Source of the DNA: Pontibacter litorisediminis
GTDB taxonomy: Bacteria > Bacteroidota > Bacteroidia > Cytophagales > Hymenobacteraceae
Length of the DNA: 64,000 nucleotides
Direction of reading: 5' to 3'
NCBI RefSeq assembly: GCF_029360645.1
Contig: NZ_JARDUA010000002.1
Location: 496,001 to 560,000, forward strand
Part shown: piece by piece, positions 24,929 through 34,922 of the stretch
How the letters are laid out: each line of letters begins with the position of its first letter
Numbering within the stretch: the first letter of the stretch is position 1
The notes under the pieces: model-generated
Seen by the model: only the letters and a program-made list of their open reading frames with translations
Database searches by the model: none
What the model was told of the DNA's origin: nothing
Made by a program: the position numbers and the translations under genes

Positions 24929-27900
24929 ATGAAACACTTCTCACCTTCCCAGTTGCTTTTCCTTCTGAGCTTCGTGCTCTTCCTGTTGCCGGGAATCACC
25001 TCGGCCCAATCGGCCCTGGATATAGCGCTCAGGCACATAGACCAGACTAAAGCAGCTTATAAGCTTACCCCCGCCGACCTCTCCGATTACGTTGTTACCG
25101 ACAAGTATACCAGCAAGAACAACGGCATCACCCACATCTACCTGCGCCAGCGCCACAACGGCATTGAGGTGGTGGATGCCAACATCAACATCAATATTGG
25201 TAAAGATGGCAACGTGATTAACATGGGCAACCGGTTTATACCGAACCTGCGTGCGGCCATAAAAGGCAACGGGGCGGGCGTCTCGGCGGAGCAGGCGGCA
25301 GCTGCGGCAGCAAGCCACCTGAAGCTGAAAGCTAACAAGCCCTTTGAGGTGAAGGAGCGCAAAAAGCCAACCGACAAACTGCCTGCCGCCGCTAAGGCTG
25401 TGGTGCTGAGCGATGGCGGCGTCTCCTTATCCCCTATCCCCGCCAAACTGGTGTACCAGCCTATGCCCGATGGCAGCGTGCGCCTGGCCTGGGAAGTATC
25501 TATTTACCAGACGGATGCCCAAAGCTATTGGAACGTGTATGTGGATGCGGCTGACGGTCAGGTGCTGAAGAAGGAGGACCTGGTGATACACGACAACTGG
25601 GGTTTGCCCACTGTAACCGATGCCCCGGGCGAGACAATGCGCTTCACGAGGAAAGCAACCGCTGCCCCTGCGGTTGATGCAGCCATCCTGGCAGAGGCCA
25701 GGCGCCTGCAGGAGGAGCAACTGGCCAAAGCCATAGCGCCAGGCAGCCTGTCAGCCGCCGCAGCCACCAGCATTGCCGCCAGCGGCACCTACCATGTGTA
25801 CGATGTGCCATTCGAGACCCCGAGCCACGGCGACAGGACCATTGTAACCGGCAAGGAGGACCCTACGGCCTCTCCCATGGGCTGGCACAACGATGGCCTG
25901 GCCACCTACACCATCACCAAAGGCAACAACGTGCATGCCTACGAAGACCGCCTCGGTGCCAACGCCGGTATCAGTCCCGACGGAGGCCTGGGCCTGAATT
26001 TCGATTTCCCGCTGGACCTGACAAAGGAGCCAACCACCTATGTGCAGGCAGCCACCACCAACCTCTTCTACTGGAACAACCTCATGCACGATGTCTTTTA
26101 CAAGTATGGCTTCGATGAGGTGAGTGGCAACTTTCAGCAAACGAACTTTTCGGGCGAAGGCGCAGGACTGGACGGCGTGATGGCAGAAGCACAGGACGGC
26201 GGCGGCACGAACAACGCCAACTTCCTGACACTGCAGGATGGCGTGCCAGGCCGCATGCAAATGTACCTCTGGACGTCCTCTGTTCCTGCCGAGCTACTCC
26301 ACATCACCGCCCCCGCTTCCGTTGCCGGCGCTTATGTTGGCATACAGGCCGCTTTTGGCCCCGATGTAAATGAAACAGGCGTAGCTGGCAGCATCGTGCT
26401 GGCAGCCCCGGCAAACGGCTGCAGCGGCACCCCTGCCCTGCCTGCGGGCTCTGTTCCGGTTCCTTTCACCAACCAGTCAGAGATTGCCGGTAACATTGCC
26501 CTGGTGGACCGGGGCGACTGCAGCTTCATCGAAAAGGCCCTGAACGCACAGGCTTCCGGGGCTACCGCCGTAATTGTGGTAAACAACGTGGATGGCCCGG
26601 CCATGTCTATGGGCGGCGACGAGACAGGAACCGCCGTACTCATTCCGGCCATCATGATCAGCAAGGCCGATGGCGACAAGCTAAAAACGGCACTTGCTCA
26701 GGGACTGGCTGGTAGCGTACGCAGAGAAGGGGGAGTACCTCCCCTGCGCGACGGCGATCTGGACAACGGCATTGTTGCGCACGAGTACGGCCATGGCATC
26801 TCTACCCGCCTGACAGGCGGCCCTAGCACGCAGTGTTTATCCGGTGCCGAGCAAGGGGGCGAGGGCTGGAGCGATTTCTTTGCCCTGTTCATGACCATGC
26901 GCCCGGGCGACGCGGGCCCACAGCGCCGCGGCATCGGCACCTATGTGCTTTCTGAAGGAACAGACGGCGGTGGTATCCGCCCGGCACCCTACAGCACCGA
27001 CATGGGCATTAACCCTTATACCTATGGCATGGTGTCTAACCCTGAAATATCGGTGCCGCACGGTGTCGGCTTCATTTGGGCTACCATGCTTTGGGAGATG
27101 ACCTGGAACCTGATAGACGAGTATGGCTACGACCCAGACATCTACAACGGGAAGGGCGGCAACAACATTGCCCTGCAACTGGTAATCGATGGCCTGAAGC
27201 TGCAGCCTTGCAGCCCCGGCTTTATCGATGCACGCGACGCGATACTGGCCGCCGACATGATCAACAACGGGGGCGCCAACCAGTGCTACATCTGGCGGGC
27301 CTTTGCCAAGCGCGGCCTGGGCTACAGCGCACAGCAGGGCAGCAACAACGACCTGACAGACGGCGTGGAAGCCTTCGACATGCCTCCTTCCTGCACTCCG
27401 CAGTTTGCCATCACGCTGGATGCCAACCCATCTCCTGTGGTAGACGGAGGCGAGTTGACCTACAACATCACCGTGACGAACAATACCGCCAGCAGCATGA
27501 ACGGCGTGACCATTACCAGCCAGATTCCGGAGAGCACAGTGCTTGTAGCCGATGGCAGCAAAGAGGCACCGAAGGTGTCGGGAGGAGCGGTTTCGTTCAA
27601 ACCGGTAAGAATGGCGCAAGGCGAAAGCATAAGCCGCTCGTTTAAGGTGAAGGTGCAGAAAGGCCACGGCACCACCGTCTATTTCCAGGATGATATGGAG
27701 AACGGCGGCGGCAAGTGGAAAGCCTCGCATGGGCTGGGCCTCAGCGATTGGGTGCTTAGCAACAAGAACCCTTACAGCGGCGCTACCTCCTGGTTTGCCG
27801 TAGATCCGGATGCCTTCAGCGACCAGTACCTGATGACAGCCGCTCCGGTTGCCGTTGGGGACAGCGCCCTGCTCCGCTTCTGGCACAGCTACGCTACCGA

Positions 27901-28573
27901 AGCCGGCTTCGATGGTGGTGTCGTGGAGATTAGCACCAACAGCGGCCTTACCTGGGTTAACCTTGGGGATAAGATGATCCAGAACGGCTACAACAGCACC
28001 ATTCCGCTGGCCAATGCTTCTACCATCAACAGCCCCGCCTTTACCGGCAACAGCAACGGCTACATACAAACCCTGGTAGACCTAAGCAGCTACAAAGGCA
28101 AAAACGTGCTCATCCGTTTCCGCATGGGCTCGGATGTGCTGACGGGGGCCACTGGATGGTACGTGGACAACGTGGACATCGTCTCCAACCCTACCACCGT
28201 TACGAATACCGCAACCGTTACCTCCAAGTGGGGCGGCGATAAAACAGCCTCTAACGAGACGCTGGTGCTGAAGGCCGAGGCACTGACAGCCAGCTCTGTT
28301 TCTAACCTTGTGGCTCCGGCCAGCCAGGCTATTCTTTATCCGAACCCGGCACAGCACACCGTAAACCTGCGCCTGGCCCACAAAACCACCGGGCCTGTAG
28401 CGGTAAAAGCCGTTAACATGCTGGGGCAGCAGGTGCTGAGCCAGCAGTTCCAGGCAAGCGAGCGCCAGGCTGGGCTAACCATCCCAGTCGACAAGCTCCC
28501 GAACGGCGTGTACTACCTCTCGGTAACTGCCGGCGGCAAAACCGAAACACACAAGCTGGTTATTAAGAAGTAA
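24929..28573 (+). CDS. M36 (fungalysin-type) metalloprotease with PA domain and type IX secretion tail
   Basis: This 1214-residue secreted protease has a signal peptide (about 1-26) and a fungalysin/thermolysin propeptide (about 30-215). The M36 catalytic domain has HEYGHGISTRL at about 618-628 and the third ligand in EGWSDFFALF. A PA domain (about 455-600, with VDRGDCSF and MISKADGDKL) is inserted before the zinc motif. Then come a DUF11-like repeat (about 828-905), a jelly-roll segment starting at FQDDMENGGG, and a type IX sorting domain (ILYPNPAQ...LPNGVYYLSV...HKLVIKK). Extracellular protein degradation is the likely role. It is transcribed alone. Confidence 0.93.
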   Translation: MKHFSPSQLLFLLSFVLFLLPGITSAQSALDIALRHIDQTKAAYKLTPADLSDYVVTDKYTSKNNGITHIYLRQRHNGIEVVDANININIGKDGNVINMGNRFIPNLRAAIKGNGAGVSAEQAAAAAASHLKLKANKPFEVKERKKPTDKLPAAAKAVVLSDGGVSLSPIPAKLVYQPMPDGSVRLAWEVSIYQTDAQSYWNVYVDAADGQVLKKEDLVIHDNWGLPTVTDAPGETMRFTRKATAAPAVDAAILAEARRLQEEQLAKAIAPGSLSAAAATSIAASGTYHVYDVPFETPSHGDRTIVTGKEDPTASPMGWHNDGLATYTITKGNNVHAYEDRLGANAGISPDGGLGLNFDFPLDLTKEPTTYVQAATTNLFYWNNLMHDVFYKYGFDEVSGNFQQTNFSGEGAGLDGVMAEAQDGGGTNNANFLTLQDGVPGRMQMYLWTSSVPAELLHITAPASVAGAYVGIQAAFGPDVNETGVAGSIVLAAPANGCSGTPALPAGSVPVPFTNQSEIAGNIALVDRGDCSFIEKALNAQASGATAVIVVNNVDGPAMSMGGDETGTAVLIPAIMISKADGDKLKTALAQGLAGSVRREGGVPPLRDGDLDNGIVAHEYGHGISTRLTGGPSTQCLSGAEQGGEGWSDFFALFMTMRPGDAGPQRRGIGTYVLSEGTDGGGIRPAPYSTDMGINPYTYGMVSNPEISVPHGVGFIWATMLWEMTWNLIDEYGYDPDIYNGKGGNNIALQLVIDGLKLQPCSPGFIDARDAILAADMINNGGANQCYIWRAFAKRGLGYSAQQGSNNDLTDGVEAFDMPPSCTPQFAITLDANPSPVVDGGELTYNITVTNNTASSMNGVTITSQIPESTVLVADGSKEAPKVSGGAVSFKPVRMAQGESISRSFKVKVQKGHGTTVYFQDDMENGGGKWKASHGLGLSDWVLSNKNPYSGATSWFAVDPDAFSDQYLMTAAPVAVGDSALLRFWHSYATEAGFDGGVVEISTNSGLTWVNLGDKMIQNGYNSTIPLANASTINSPAFTGNSNGYIQTLVDLSSYKGKNVLIRFRMGSDVLTGATGWYVDNVDIVSNPTTVTNTATVTSKWGGDKTASNETLVLKAEALTASSVSNLVAPASQAILYPNPAQHTVNLRLAHKTTGPVAVKAVNMLGQQVLSQQFQASERQAGLTIPVDKLPNGVYYLSVTAGGKTETHKLVIKK

Positions 28574-28590
28574 CAGCTACGGCAACAATA

Positions 28591-28627
28591 AAAGAAAGGG
28601 CCACCTCTATAGGGTGGCCCTTTCTTT
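28591..28627. terminator. Hairpin terminator of the M36 gene
   Basis: A 15-bp perfect stem (28591-28605 with 28613-28627, GAAAGGGCCACC core) ends in a T-rich arm, 18 bases past the stop. Confidence 0.9.
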
Positions 28628-28887
28628 CTCTGCCCTGTACAGGCTTTGCAAGCCTACGGCACTCGCGACGGACAACGTTTCTGATTGCTCTTTTCATTTT
28701 CAGTGAAAACAAAGACAGGGCAATGCTCCTGCCTCTGGGCCACACAATCCAATCAACATTCTCTGATTTACCTCACAATCCTATGGTATTCTTATTAAAA
28801 TGATAAACATAAATCCATGAAATCGGTTTAATAAAGTATAACTGAGGCAGATACACCTCGGTGTTTGTGCAATTTAGACAACGAGTT

Positions 28888-29118
28888 ATGGAACCGATGA
28901 TAGATATTACTAACATACTCTTTCTGGCGCTGATCGGGATGTACCTGGTGCTGCTGGGAATGATACTGGCCTACGTTTACTTCGACGCGGAGCAGCGCGG
29001 GCTAAACGGCTGGCTGATCGCCGGCATGACCTTCTTTACAGGCACCATTGCCGGAGCACTGGCTTGGTTGATCTTCAGACCAAAACTGAAGCCCCAGCCC
29101 ATACCCGTCCGAAGTTAA
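28888..29118 (+). CDS. Small two-helix membrane protein, function unknown
   Basis: This 76-residue frame (MEPMIDITNILF) has two transmembrane helices, ILFLALIGMYLVLLGMILAYVYF and WLIAGMTFFTGTIAGALAWLIF, and a short positively charged tail. The topology resembles small phospholipase D-N-like or PspC-like membrane proteins, but no family is certain. A GTG start 27 bases upstream would add MFVQFRQRV. The gene stands alone with a strong terminator. Confidence 0.72.
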   Translation: MEPMIDITNILFLALIGMYLVLLGMILAYVYFDAEQRGLNGWLIAGMTFFTGTIAGALAWLIFRPKLKPQPIPVRS

Positions 29119-29147
29119 GCGTACCGGAAATTAGACCGTAGAACGAG

Positions 29148-29195
29148 CCGGCAGCCGGAAAATAAGTATATTAGGACTTATTTTCCGGCTGCCGG
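29148..29195 (+). terminator. Strong rho-independent terminator
   Basis: A 20-bp perfect stem (29148-29167 and 29176-29195) is followed by T7. It lies 29 bases past the small membrane protein gene. An AAGTATR word lies in the stem and loop. Confidence 0.95.
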
Positions 29196-29302
29196 TTTTT
29201 TTATGTCTGTTCCTACCGAACCTATGTGAACCCGGTTGCCGTTGAGTGGCCTTTGCCAAAGGCCGCACGCTTGATAGTTAGGATGTATTATCTCTCCCAA
29301 GT

Positions 29303-30361
29303 ATGAAACCAGTGATTTTGGGTATCTTGCTGCTACTAGGCATGCCCGCTGTGGCCCAGCAGCACGCATACCGCAACCTTGTGCTAGAGGGTGGCGGAAT
29401 CAGAGGCATTGCCTACGGAGGCGCTCTGAACGAGCTCGATTCCCTTGGCATCCTGCCCCAGATCGAGCGGGTGGCGGGTACTTCTGCAGGGGCCATACAG
29501 GCAGCATTCCTGGCAGTGGGCTACACACCCCAGGAGATTACGGACATCACCTTTACCACCCCGGTACAGAAATTTAACGACGGGCGCTTCCTATTTTTTG
29601 GCGGCACCAGCCGGCTCTTCAAGCAGTATGGCTGGTACCGGGGAGACAAGTTCACGGAATGGCTTGGCCAGCGGATAAAAGCCAAAACAGGCAATGCCGA
29701 CCTTACCTTTGGTGAGCTGCACGAGCTTGCCCTGCAGCACAAGGCCAGAGACCTGTACGTGACCGGCACTAACCTGACAGACCAGTGCGTGATGGTGTTC
29801 TCCCACGAGACCTTCCCCAACATGCAGGTAAAGCATGCAGTGCGCATCTCCATGTCTATCCCACTGTACTACCGCGCTGTGCTGCTAGACCAGGAGGGAA
29901 ATGTGGTGACGAACCCGCACAAGGGCCAGCAGGTAGACGTGCTGGTTGACGGCGGAGTGCTGGCAAACTTCCCCATTGCGCTGTTCGATGCCCCTCAGTA
30001 CCTGGATGCCGCCTCCCCGGACCAGGATTCTGCCGCATTCCTTTACAACCCCCAGACGCTCGGACTCAGGCTGGACCGCGACGAGCAAATAAGCTATGAC
30101 GCGCAACAGGCAGGGCTCGCCCCCTACCACATCAACGGGTTCAGCGATTACATGGGCGCCTTCTATACTATTGTGAAGGAGAGCCTGAACCGGCAGCCCC
30201 TGCAGCCACAGGACTGGAACCGCACTATCTCGATCAGCACGGCCGGCTTCAGCCCGCGGGTGCGCAAACTCAGCGAAGCAGAAAAGAGCGCTTTGTTGGC
30301 TAGTGGCCGTAAGGGCGTGCAGGCGTTTATGAGCAGAACCCAACCCCTAGAGCATGACTAA
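29303..30361 (+). CDS. Patatin-like phospholipase, exported
   Basis: This 352-residue protein has a signal peptide (MKPVILGILLLLGMPAVAQ). The patatin domain shows the oxyanion loop LEGGGIRGIAYGG (about 28-40), the nucleophile Ser61 in AGTSAGAI and the catalytic Asp in VDGGVLANFP (about 216). Such serine lipid acyl hydrolases cleave phospholipid acyl chains. As an exported form it would act on envelope or foreign lipids. The start codon lies within an AAGTATG word. Its 3' end overlaps the next gene's start by 8 bases, so the two are co-transcribed. Confidence 0.93.
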   Translation: MKPVILGILLLLGMPAVAQQHAYRNLVLEGGGIRGIAYGGALNELDSLGILPQIERVAGTSAGAIQAAFLAVGYTPQEITDITFTTPVQKFNDGRFLFFGGTSRLFKQYGWYRGDKFTEWLGQRIKAKTGNADLTFGELHELALQHKARDLYVTGTNLTDQCVMVFSHETFPNMQVKHAVRISMSIPLYYRAVLLDQEGNVVTNPHKGQQVDVLVDGGVLANFPIALFDAPQYLDAASPDQDSAAFLYNPQTLGLRLDRDEQISYDAQQAGLAPYHINGFSDYMGAFYTIVKESLNRQPLQPQDWNRTISISTAGFSPRVRKLSEAEKSALLASGRKGVQAFMSRTQPLEHD

Positions 30362-31298
30362 GCAGCAGGACATCCGGCAGGAGTCTGTTTTTATACCTGT
30401 CACCGCCACCGACACCCTCCACCTCAGGCGCTTTAGCCAGAACCACCAGGGGCCGCCCGTGTTCCTGGTGCACGGCTCCATCGAGAACGGCCGCATCTTC
30501 TACTCCAAGTCAGGGAAAGGCTTTGCGCCGTGGCTGGCCAGGCAGGGCTACGATGTGTTTGTGGCTGACCTGAGAGGGCGTGGCTTAAGCACACCGGCCA
30601 TATCTGCAAGTTCCCGGTTCGGGCTGAGCCACACGCTGCAGGAGGACTTTCCGTCGTTCATCAGCAAGATAAAGGAACTGAAGGGCGACGTGCCGCAGTA
30701 CTGGGGCGCCCACTCCTGGGGCGGCGTGCTGATGCTGGCCTACCTGGCGCGGCCCGTGCAACCGGTGCAGGTGCAGGCCATGGCCTTCTTTGCGAGCAAG
30801 CGCCGCATCAGCGTTCGTAGCCTTAAAAAATTCTTCATGGTGGATGTGATGTGGAACCGGTTTGCCAAAGCCTCCGTGGCCATAACCGGCGCCCTGTATG
30901 CGAAGAGGCTGAAAATGGGCTCAGACAGTGAAACCAAGCAGACGCACCGGCAAACGCACCAGTGGGTGGTGCAGCGGCGCTGGCTCGATTGGCACGACAA
31001 GTACGACTATGCCAAGGCGCTGCAGCAAAGGCAGCTGCCACCCACTTTATATTTAACCGGCGCCAACGACGACGTGCTGGGGCACCCCGAGGATGTGGAG
31101 AAGCTAATGCAGGAGACGGGCTGTGGCCGCAGCCAGTTCAGGGTATTGAGCACCGCCAACGGCTACCGCCATAACTACAACCACATCAACATTCTGACGC
31201 ACCCCGATGCCGAGCAGGACCATTTTCCGGAAGTGGCGGCCTGGTTTAAAAATGCAGCGGCCATGCAACCCTCCCCCGCCCAGATGGGGTCTGTGTGA
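30354..31298 (+). CDS. Alpha/beta hydrolase
   Basis: This 314-residue protein has no signal peptide. It shows the alpha/beta-hydrolase fold: oxyanion HG in FLVHGSIENGR, a nucleophile elbow HSWGG (Ser about 119, in GAHSWGG), an Asp in YLTGANDDVLGH and a late His in YNHINILTHPDAEQDHFPEV. The substrate is unknown. An ester or lipid substrate is likely given its overlap with the patatin gene, which points to a joint lipase system. The N-terminal STPAISASSRFGLSH segment is a cap-like insertion before the elbow. Confidence 0.85.
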   Translation: MTKQQDIRQESVFIPVTATDTLHLRRFSQNHQGPPVFLVHGSIENGRIFYSKSGKGFAPWLARQGYDVFVADLRGRGLSTPAISASSRFGLSHTLQEDFPSFISKIKELKGDVPQYWGAHSWGGVLMLAYLARPVQPVQVQAMAFFASKRRISVRSLKKFFMVDVMWNRFAKASVAITGALYAKRLKMGSDSETKQTHRQTHQWVVQRRWLDWHDKYDYAKALQQRQLPPTLYLTGANDDVLGHPEDVEKLMQETGCGRSQFRVLSTANGYRHNYNHINILTHPDAEQDHFPEVAAWFKNAAAMQPSPAQMGSV

Positions 31299-31352
31299 TA
31301 GACGTGAGCATTTATTTTGTAATTTTAGAAAATTATTTTCCTGACACCCCCC

Positions 31353-31940
31353 ATGAAGACTACTGTTAAATCCTTTTTCCTGCTGATGTTTGCCTCTGCC
31401 ACCCTGGCTGGCTGCGACAACTGCGGCACCACTAGCATTTTAGAGCCAACCGTTGAGGATACCCAGTGGCTGGTGTACGGCAACGGCGATGTGGCACTGT
31501 TCAATAATGCCGGTGACACGGTTACCTACCAGCGCACCGGCATCTACGCCCAAAACGTTCCCGGAGAAGGTTACTCCGTTACGGATGACTGCATTGAAAA
31601 GCTCAACACACAGGTAACTAACATCATTGAAGATAAGGAGAGAAAAATGCCCTACCTGGGCACCTATGTCCTGAAAAAGCCCGATTCGCTGATTGTGAAG
31701 GTTGGGGTGGGCAGTAAGAACGCCTGGGAGATCAAGCCTACTACTGACACGCCACAGACAGTAGAAGTGGGCGAGGGCGAGACCAAGAAGACCTACACCG
31801 ATGTTTATGTGCTGACAGCTGACAGCACAGCCGCTGACAGCCCCAAGGAAGTATACTTCAGCAAGGAGCAGGGATTCATTAAGGTGGAACTGTATAACAA
31901 AAAGGTTCTGGAACTGATCGAGCTGAAGAAAGGAAAATAA
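31353..31940 (+). CDS. Lipoprotein of unknown function
   Basis: This 195-residue lipoprotein (lipobox LAGC, Cys about 21, followed by DNCGTT) is rich in beta strand, with a Glu/Thr-rich stretch around EVGEGETKKTYTD. There is one further Cys pair candidate near residue 78 (DDCIEKL). I do not recognise a family and see no active-site motif. It likely shares the patatin operon's transcript through the 54-base gap, and it ends at a strong terminator. Confidence 0.75.
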   Translation: MKTTVKSFFLLMFASATLAGCDNCGTTSILEPTVEDTQWLVYGNGDVALFNNAGDTVTYQRTGIYAQNVPGEGYSVTDDCIEKLNTQVTNIIEDKERKMPYLGTYVLKKPDSLIVKVGVGSKNAWEIKPTTDTPQTVEVGEGETKKTYTDVYVLTADSTAADSPKEVYFSKEQGFIKVELYNKKVLELIELKKGK

Positions 31941-31977
31941 CATTGCCTCATAGCAAACCTACCACATCAGCAAAAAG

Positions 31978-32011
31978 AAAGGGGGCAGCCGGAATTTCGG
32001 CTGCCCCCTTT
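31978..32011. terminator. Bidirectional hairpin terminator
   Basis: The near-perfect stem AAAGGGGGCAGCCG/CGGCTGCCCCCTTT (31978-31991 and 31998-32011) lies between converging genes ending at 31940 and 32029. Confidence 0.9.
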
Positions 32012-32028
32012 TGTGTCTTTTAAACTAA

Positions 32029-32520
32029 CTAAGCTTTCTTGAAATGTCTCTCTTCGCTGTTGATTTCGCGCAGCACCTCCAATGCCATGGTTACGTGCTC
32101 AAGCGGCTTGGTCATGGAGTTGAAGACGTAGCGCACCACGCCGTCCTGGTCGATGATGTAGGTAACACGGCCTGGTAGCAGCCCCAGTTTGCGGGGCACC
32201 CTGAACAGCTTCCGTATCTGCCCGCCCTTGTCGCTGAGCAGCGTAAACGGTAGCTTGTATGCCTTCTCGAACTTCTGGTGCGACTCCACGCTATCCGAGC
32301 TGATGCCCACTACTTCGGCCCCATGCTCCCTGAACACCTCATACTGGTCGCGGAACTCGCAGGCCTGTTTGGTGCAACCGGGTGTGCTGTCCTTCGGGTA
32401 AAAGTAAAGCACGACGTTTTTCTTCCCAATCAGATCATACAGGCGGAAAAGCCCCCCATCCTGACGCTCCAGCTCAAAATCAGGCACCTTGTCTCCTACC
32501 CTTATGGCTTCCTCTTTCAT
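32029..32520 (-). CDS. bcp: Peroxiredoxin, BCP/PrxQ type
   Basis: This 163-residue thiol peroxidase has the active-site segment KDSTPGCTKQACEF, with peroxidatic Cys49 and a second Cys54 five residues later. This is the PrxQ/BCP spacing. YFYPK precedes it and GVVRYVF near the end fits the family. It reduces hydroperoxides using thioredoxin. The start is ATG 32520 (MKEEAIRVGDKVPDF). A longer frame upstream is not family-like. It is transcribed divergently from the glycosyltransferase genes. Confidence 0.93.
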   Translation of the reverse strand: MKEEAIRVGDKVPDFELERQDGGLFRLYDLIGKKNVVLYFYPKDSTPGCTKQACEFRDQYEVFREHGAEVVGISSDSVESHQKFEKAYKLPFTLLSDKGGQIRKLFRVPRKLGLLPGRVTYIIDQDGVVRYVFNSMTKPLEHVTMALEVLREINSEERHFKKA

Positions 32521-32664
32521 ACGTGTTGTGAATGTATTTAAATTATCTAACCTGCTCACAGGCAAAAAGTTTAGTGCAAAGGTAGTGCCGCTCATGCCAG
32601 ACTTTCAAAGAAAAGTCGCTTTATTAAGTAGGTGTGCCGGATTTTGGCCATCTTTGCCATACTT

Positions 32665-33366
32665 ATGTCACCACAAGCCCGGATCAACGTCATCATACCT
32701 GCCTACAACGAGGAGAAATCCATTGCCCGCGTGGTGCAGGACATCCCGAAGGGCTTTGCAGAGGAGGTGATCGTGGTGAACAACAACTCCACCGACCGCA
32801 CCGCCCAGGTGGCCGCCGCCGCCGGGGCCACCGTGCTGCACGAGCCCCGCCCCGGCTACGGCAACGCCTGCCTCAAAGGCATTGCGCACGCAGTCAGTAA
32901 ACCCTTGGGAGCCCGGCCTGGCATTATCGTTTTCCTGGACGGGGACTATTCCGATTACCCGGCGGAGATGGTGCAGCTGGTGCAGCCGATTGCACAGGGG
33001 CAGGCAGACATGGTTATCGGCTCCAGGGCACTGGGCCAGCGCGAGAGCGGCTCCATGATGCCGCAGCAGATTTTCGGCAACTGGCTCGCCACCACGCTTA
33101 TCCGCCTGCTTTACGGCACCCGCTTCACCGACCTTGGCCCCTTCCGGGCCATAAAGCTAGACACGCTGCTGGCCCTGGACATGCGCGACCGCAACTACGG
33201 CTGGACGGTGGAGATGCAGGCAAAGGCCGCCAAACAGAAAATAAAGTATGTAGAGCTGCCCGTTTCATACCGCAGGCGCATCGGCACCTCCAAAGTGTCG
33301 GGAACGGTAAAAGGCAGCGTTTTGGCGGGTTATAAAATCATCATGACTATATTTAGATACTTGTAA
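32665..33366 (+). CDS. Glycosyltransferase family 2 (polyprenyl-phosphate sugar synthase-like)
   Basis: This 233-residue GT-A enzyme has the family motifs NVIIPAYNEEKSI, NNNSTDRT, FLDGDYSDYP (the metal-binding DxD region) and a closing YRRRIGTSKVSG. The compact form without membrane helices at the end resembles dolichyl- or polyprenyl-phosphate mannose/glucose synthases, which transfer sugar from a nucleotide to a lipid carrier. The start at ATG 32665 gives a clean N-terminus. It precedes a GT-C membrane enzyme by 61 bases, which fits lipid-linked sugar donor and user as one unit. Confidence 0.88.
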   Translation: MSPQARINVIIPAYNEEKSIARVVQDIPKGFAEEVIVVNNNSTDRTAQVAAAAGATVLHEPRPGYGNACLKGIAHAVSKPLGARPGIIVFLDGDYSDYPAEMVQLVQPIAQGQADMVIGSRALGQRESGSMMPQQIFGNWLATTLIRLLYGTRFTDLGPFRAIKLDTLLALDMRDRNYGWTVEMQAKAAKQKIKYVELPVSYRRRIGTSKVSGTVKGSVLAGYKIIMTIFRYL

Positions 33367-33427
33367 ACCGTGTTTACGTATCGGGTAACAGCATGACTTT
33401 AAAAGCAGCATAAGTCCCACCGGAAGT

Positions 33428-34765
33428 ATGGCCCCCGCAAAGAGCAACCTATTCAGCTATGCCGCCCTGGCTGTGTCGGCTGCGGCTTACGCAGCGCTTG
33501 CCTACGCCACGCCCCGCACCCAGTTCACACAGCTGCTGCTGCTCTACGCGGTGGTGTTTCTGGCTTACCTGTACGTTACCCATCAGCGCTTTAGCCTTCG
33601 GCACGGCATTGCGGCCGCCATACTTTTCAGGCTCATTTTCCTCCTGGCTACCCCTGCCCTGTCAGATGACTATTTCCGGTTTGTGTGGGATGGGCGGCTG
33701 TTGGCGGCAGGGGTAAACCCATACTTATACTTGCCGGAATTTCTGATGCAGCCGGACGCCCCGCAGGTGCCGGGCATAACGCAGGAGCTGTTCGCGCAGC
33801 TGAACTCGCAGCAGTACTACAGCGTTTACCCACCGGTGTCGCAGGCGGTGTTTTGGCTGGCGGCGCAACTCTCCCCGCACAGTATACTTGGCAGCGTGGT
33901 GGTGATGCGGTGTATCCTCCTGCTGGCTGAGATGGGGAGCATACTGCTGCTCTGGCGCCTGCTCCGCAAGATGGCCCTCCCCGAAAAGCACGTGCTCCTC
34001 TACGCCCTCAACCCACTCGTGATCCTAGAGTTAGTGGGCAACCTGCATTTTGAGGCGCTGATGATCTTTTTCCTGCTGCTGGCGCTCTACCAACTGTTTT
34101 ACCATCGGCTGGTGTGGTCGGGTGTTGCCTTTGGCCTGGCTGTCGGCGCCAAACTGCTGCCCCTCATGCTGCTGCCCTTCGTGCTCCGAAAGCTCGGTAT
34201 TAAGCCGTTTCTACTGTATGGCACCGTGGTGCTGCTAACGGTGGTGGCCCAGTTTGCGCCGCTCGTAAACCTGCAGGTGCTGCAGCACATTTTCCTGAGC
34301 CTGGATTTATACTTCCAGAAGTTTGAGTTTAATGCCAGCATCTATTACCTGCTGCGCTGGGTGGGCTTCCGGACGGTGGGCTACAATGCCATAGCCACGC
34401 TGGGACCGCTGCTTTGGCTCGTTACCTTGGTCACCATTTTAAGCATGGCCTCGGTTAAAAAGCTCGGCTCAATCAGAAGGCTGGCCGGCTACATGGCGGC
34501 GGCCTTAACAGTATACCTGCTGCTCTCCACCACCGTGCACCCCTGGTACCTCACTACCCTGCTGGCACTTACGGTTATGAGTCATTTCCGCTTCGCCATC
34601 ACCTGGACGGGACTGGCTATACTTACCTACGCCGCCTACCGCACCCCCACTTACCAAGAAGACCTGCTGCTCGTTACGCTGGAGTATAGCCTGGTGCTGC
34701 TCTGGCTCGTTGCCGAACTGTACCTCTACCGCCAGCGCCGCCGGCATGTGAACCTGAATGGGTAA
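33428..34765 (+). CDS. GT-C type membrane glycosyltransferase (GT87/DUF2029-like)
   Basis: This 445-residue protein has about 11-12 transmembrane helices and an early extracytoplasmic acidic motif, ATPALSDDYFRFVWDG, in the first loop, where GT-C enzymes hold their catalytic acidic residues. It most likely uses a polyprenyl-phosphate sugar made by the upstream GT2 enzyme to modify a lipid or glycan. The acceptor is unknown. The start codon lies within an AAGTATG word (33424-33430). The frame ends with an Arg-rich cytoplasmic tail. Confidence 0.82.
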   Translation: MAPAKSNLFSYAALAVSAAAYAALAYATPRTQFTQLLLLYAVVFLAYLYVTHQRFSLRHGIAAAILFRLIFLLATPALSDDYFRFVWDGRLLAAGVNPYLYLPEFLMQPDAPQVPGITQELFAQLNSQQYYSVYPPVSQAVFWLAAQLSPHSILGSVVVMRCILLLAEMGSILLLWRLLRKMALPEKHVLLYALNPLVILELVGNLHFEALMIFFLLLALYQLFYHRLVWSGVAFGLAVGAKLLPLMLLPFVLRKLGIKPFLLYGTVVLLTVVAQFAPLVNLQVLQHIFLSLDLYFQKFEFNASIYYLLRWVGFRTVGYNAIATLGPLLWLVTLVTILSMASVKKLGSIRRLAGYMAAALTVYLLLSTTVHPWYLTTLLALTVMSHFRFAITWTGLAILTYAAYRTPTYQEDLLLVTLEYSLVLLWLVAELYLYRQRRRHVNLNG

Positions 34766-34922
34766 CCTCCACCAAGATCGCGCTGTCCAGGCTGCCCCAC
34801 TCGTTTACTCACTAACTGAGGGGAGCTTGTTTGCGCACGTGACCCTCAGGATGATAGGAACAAGCTTACCTTTGGCACCCCGAGCCGTACATCTAGATAC
34901 ATGATACTAAATCCGGACACCA

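Noticed and set aside
26837..28069. Reverse-strand frame of 410 codons inside the M36 protease gene
   Set aside because: It is antisense to a well-supported gene and its sequence has no recognisable motif.
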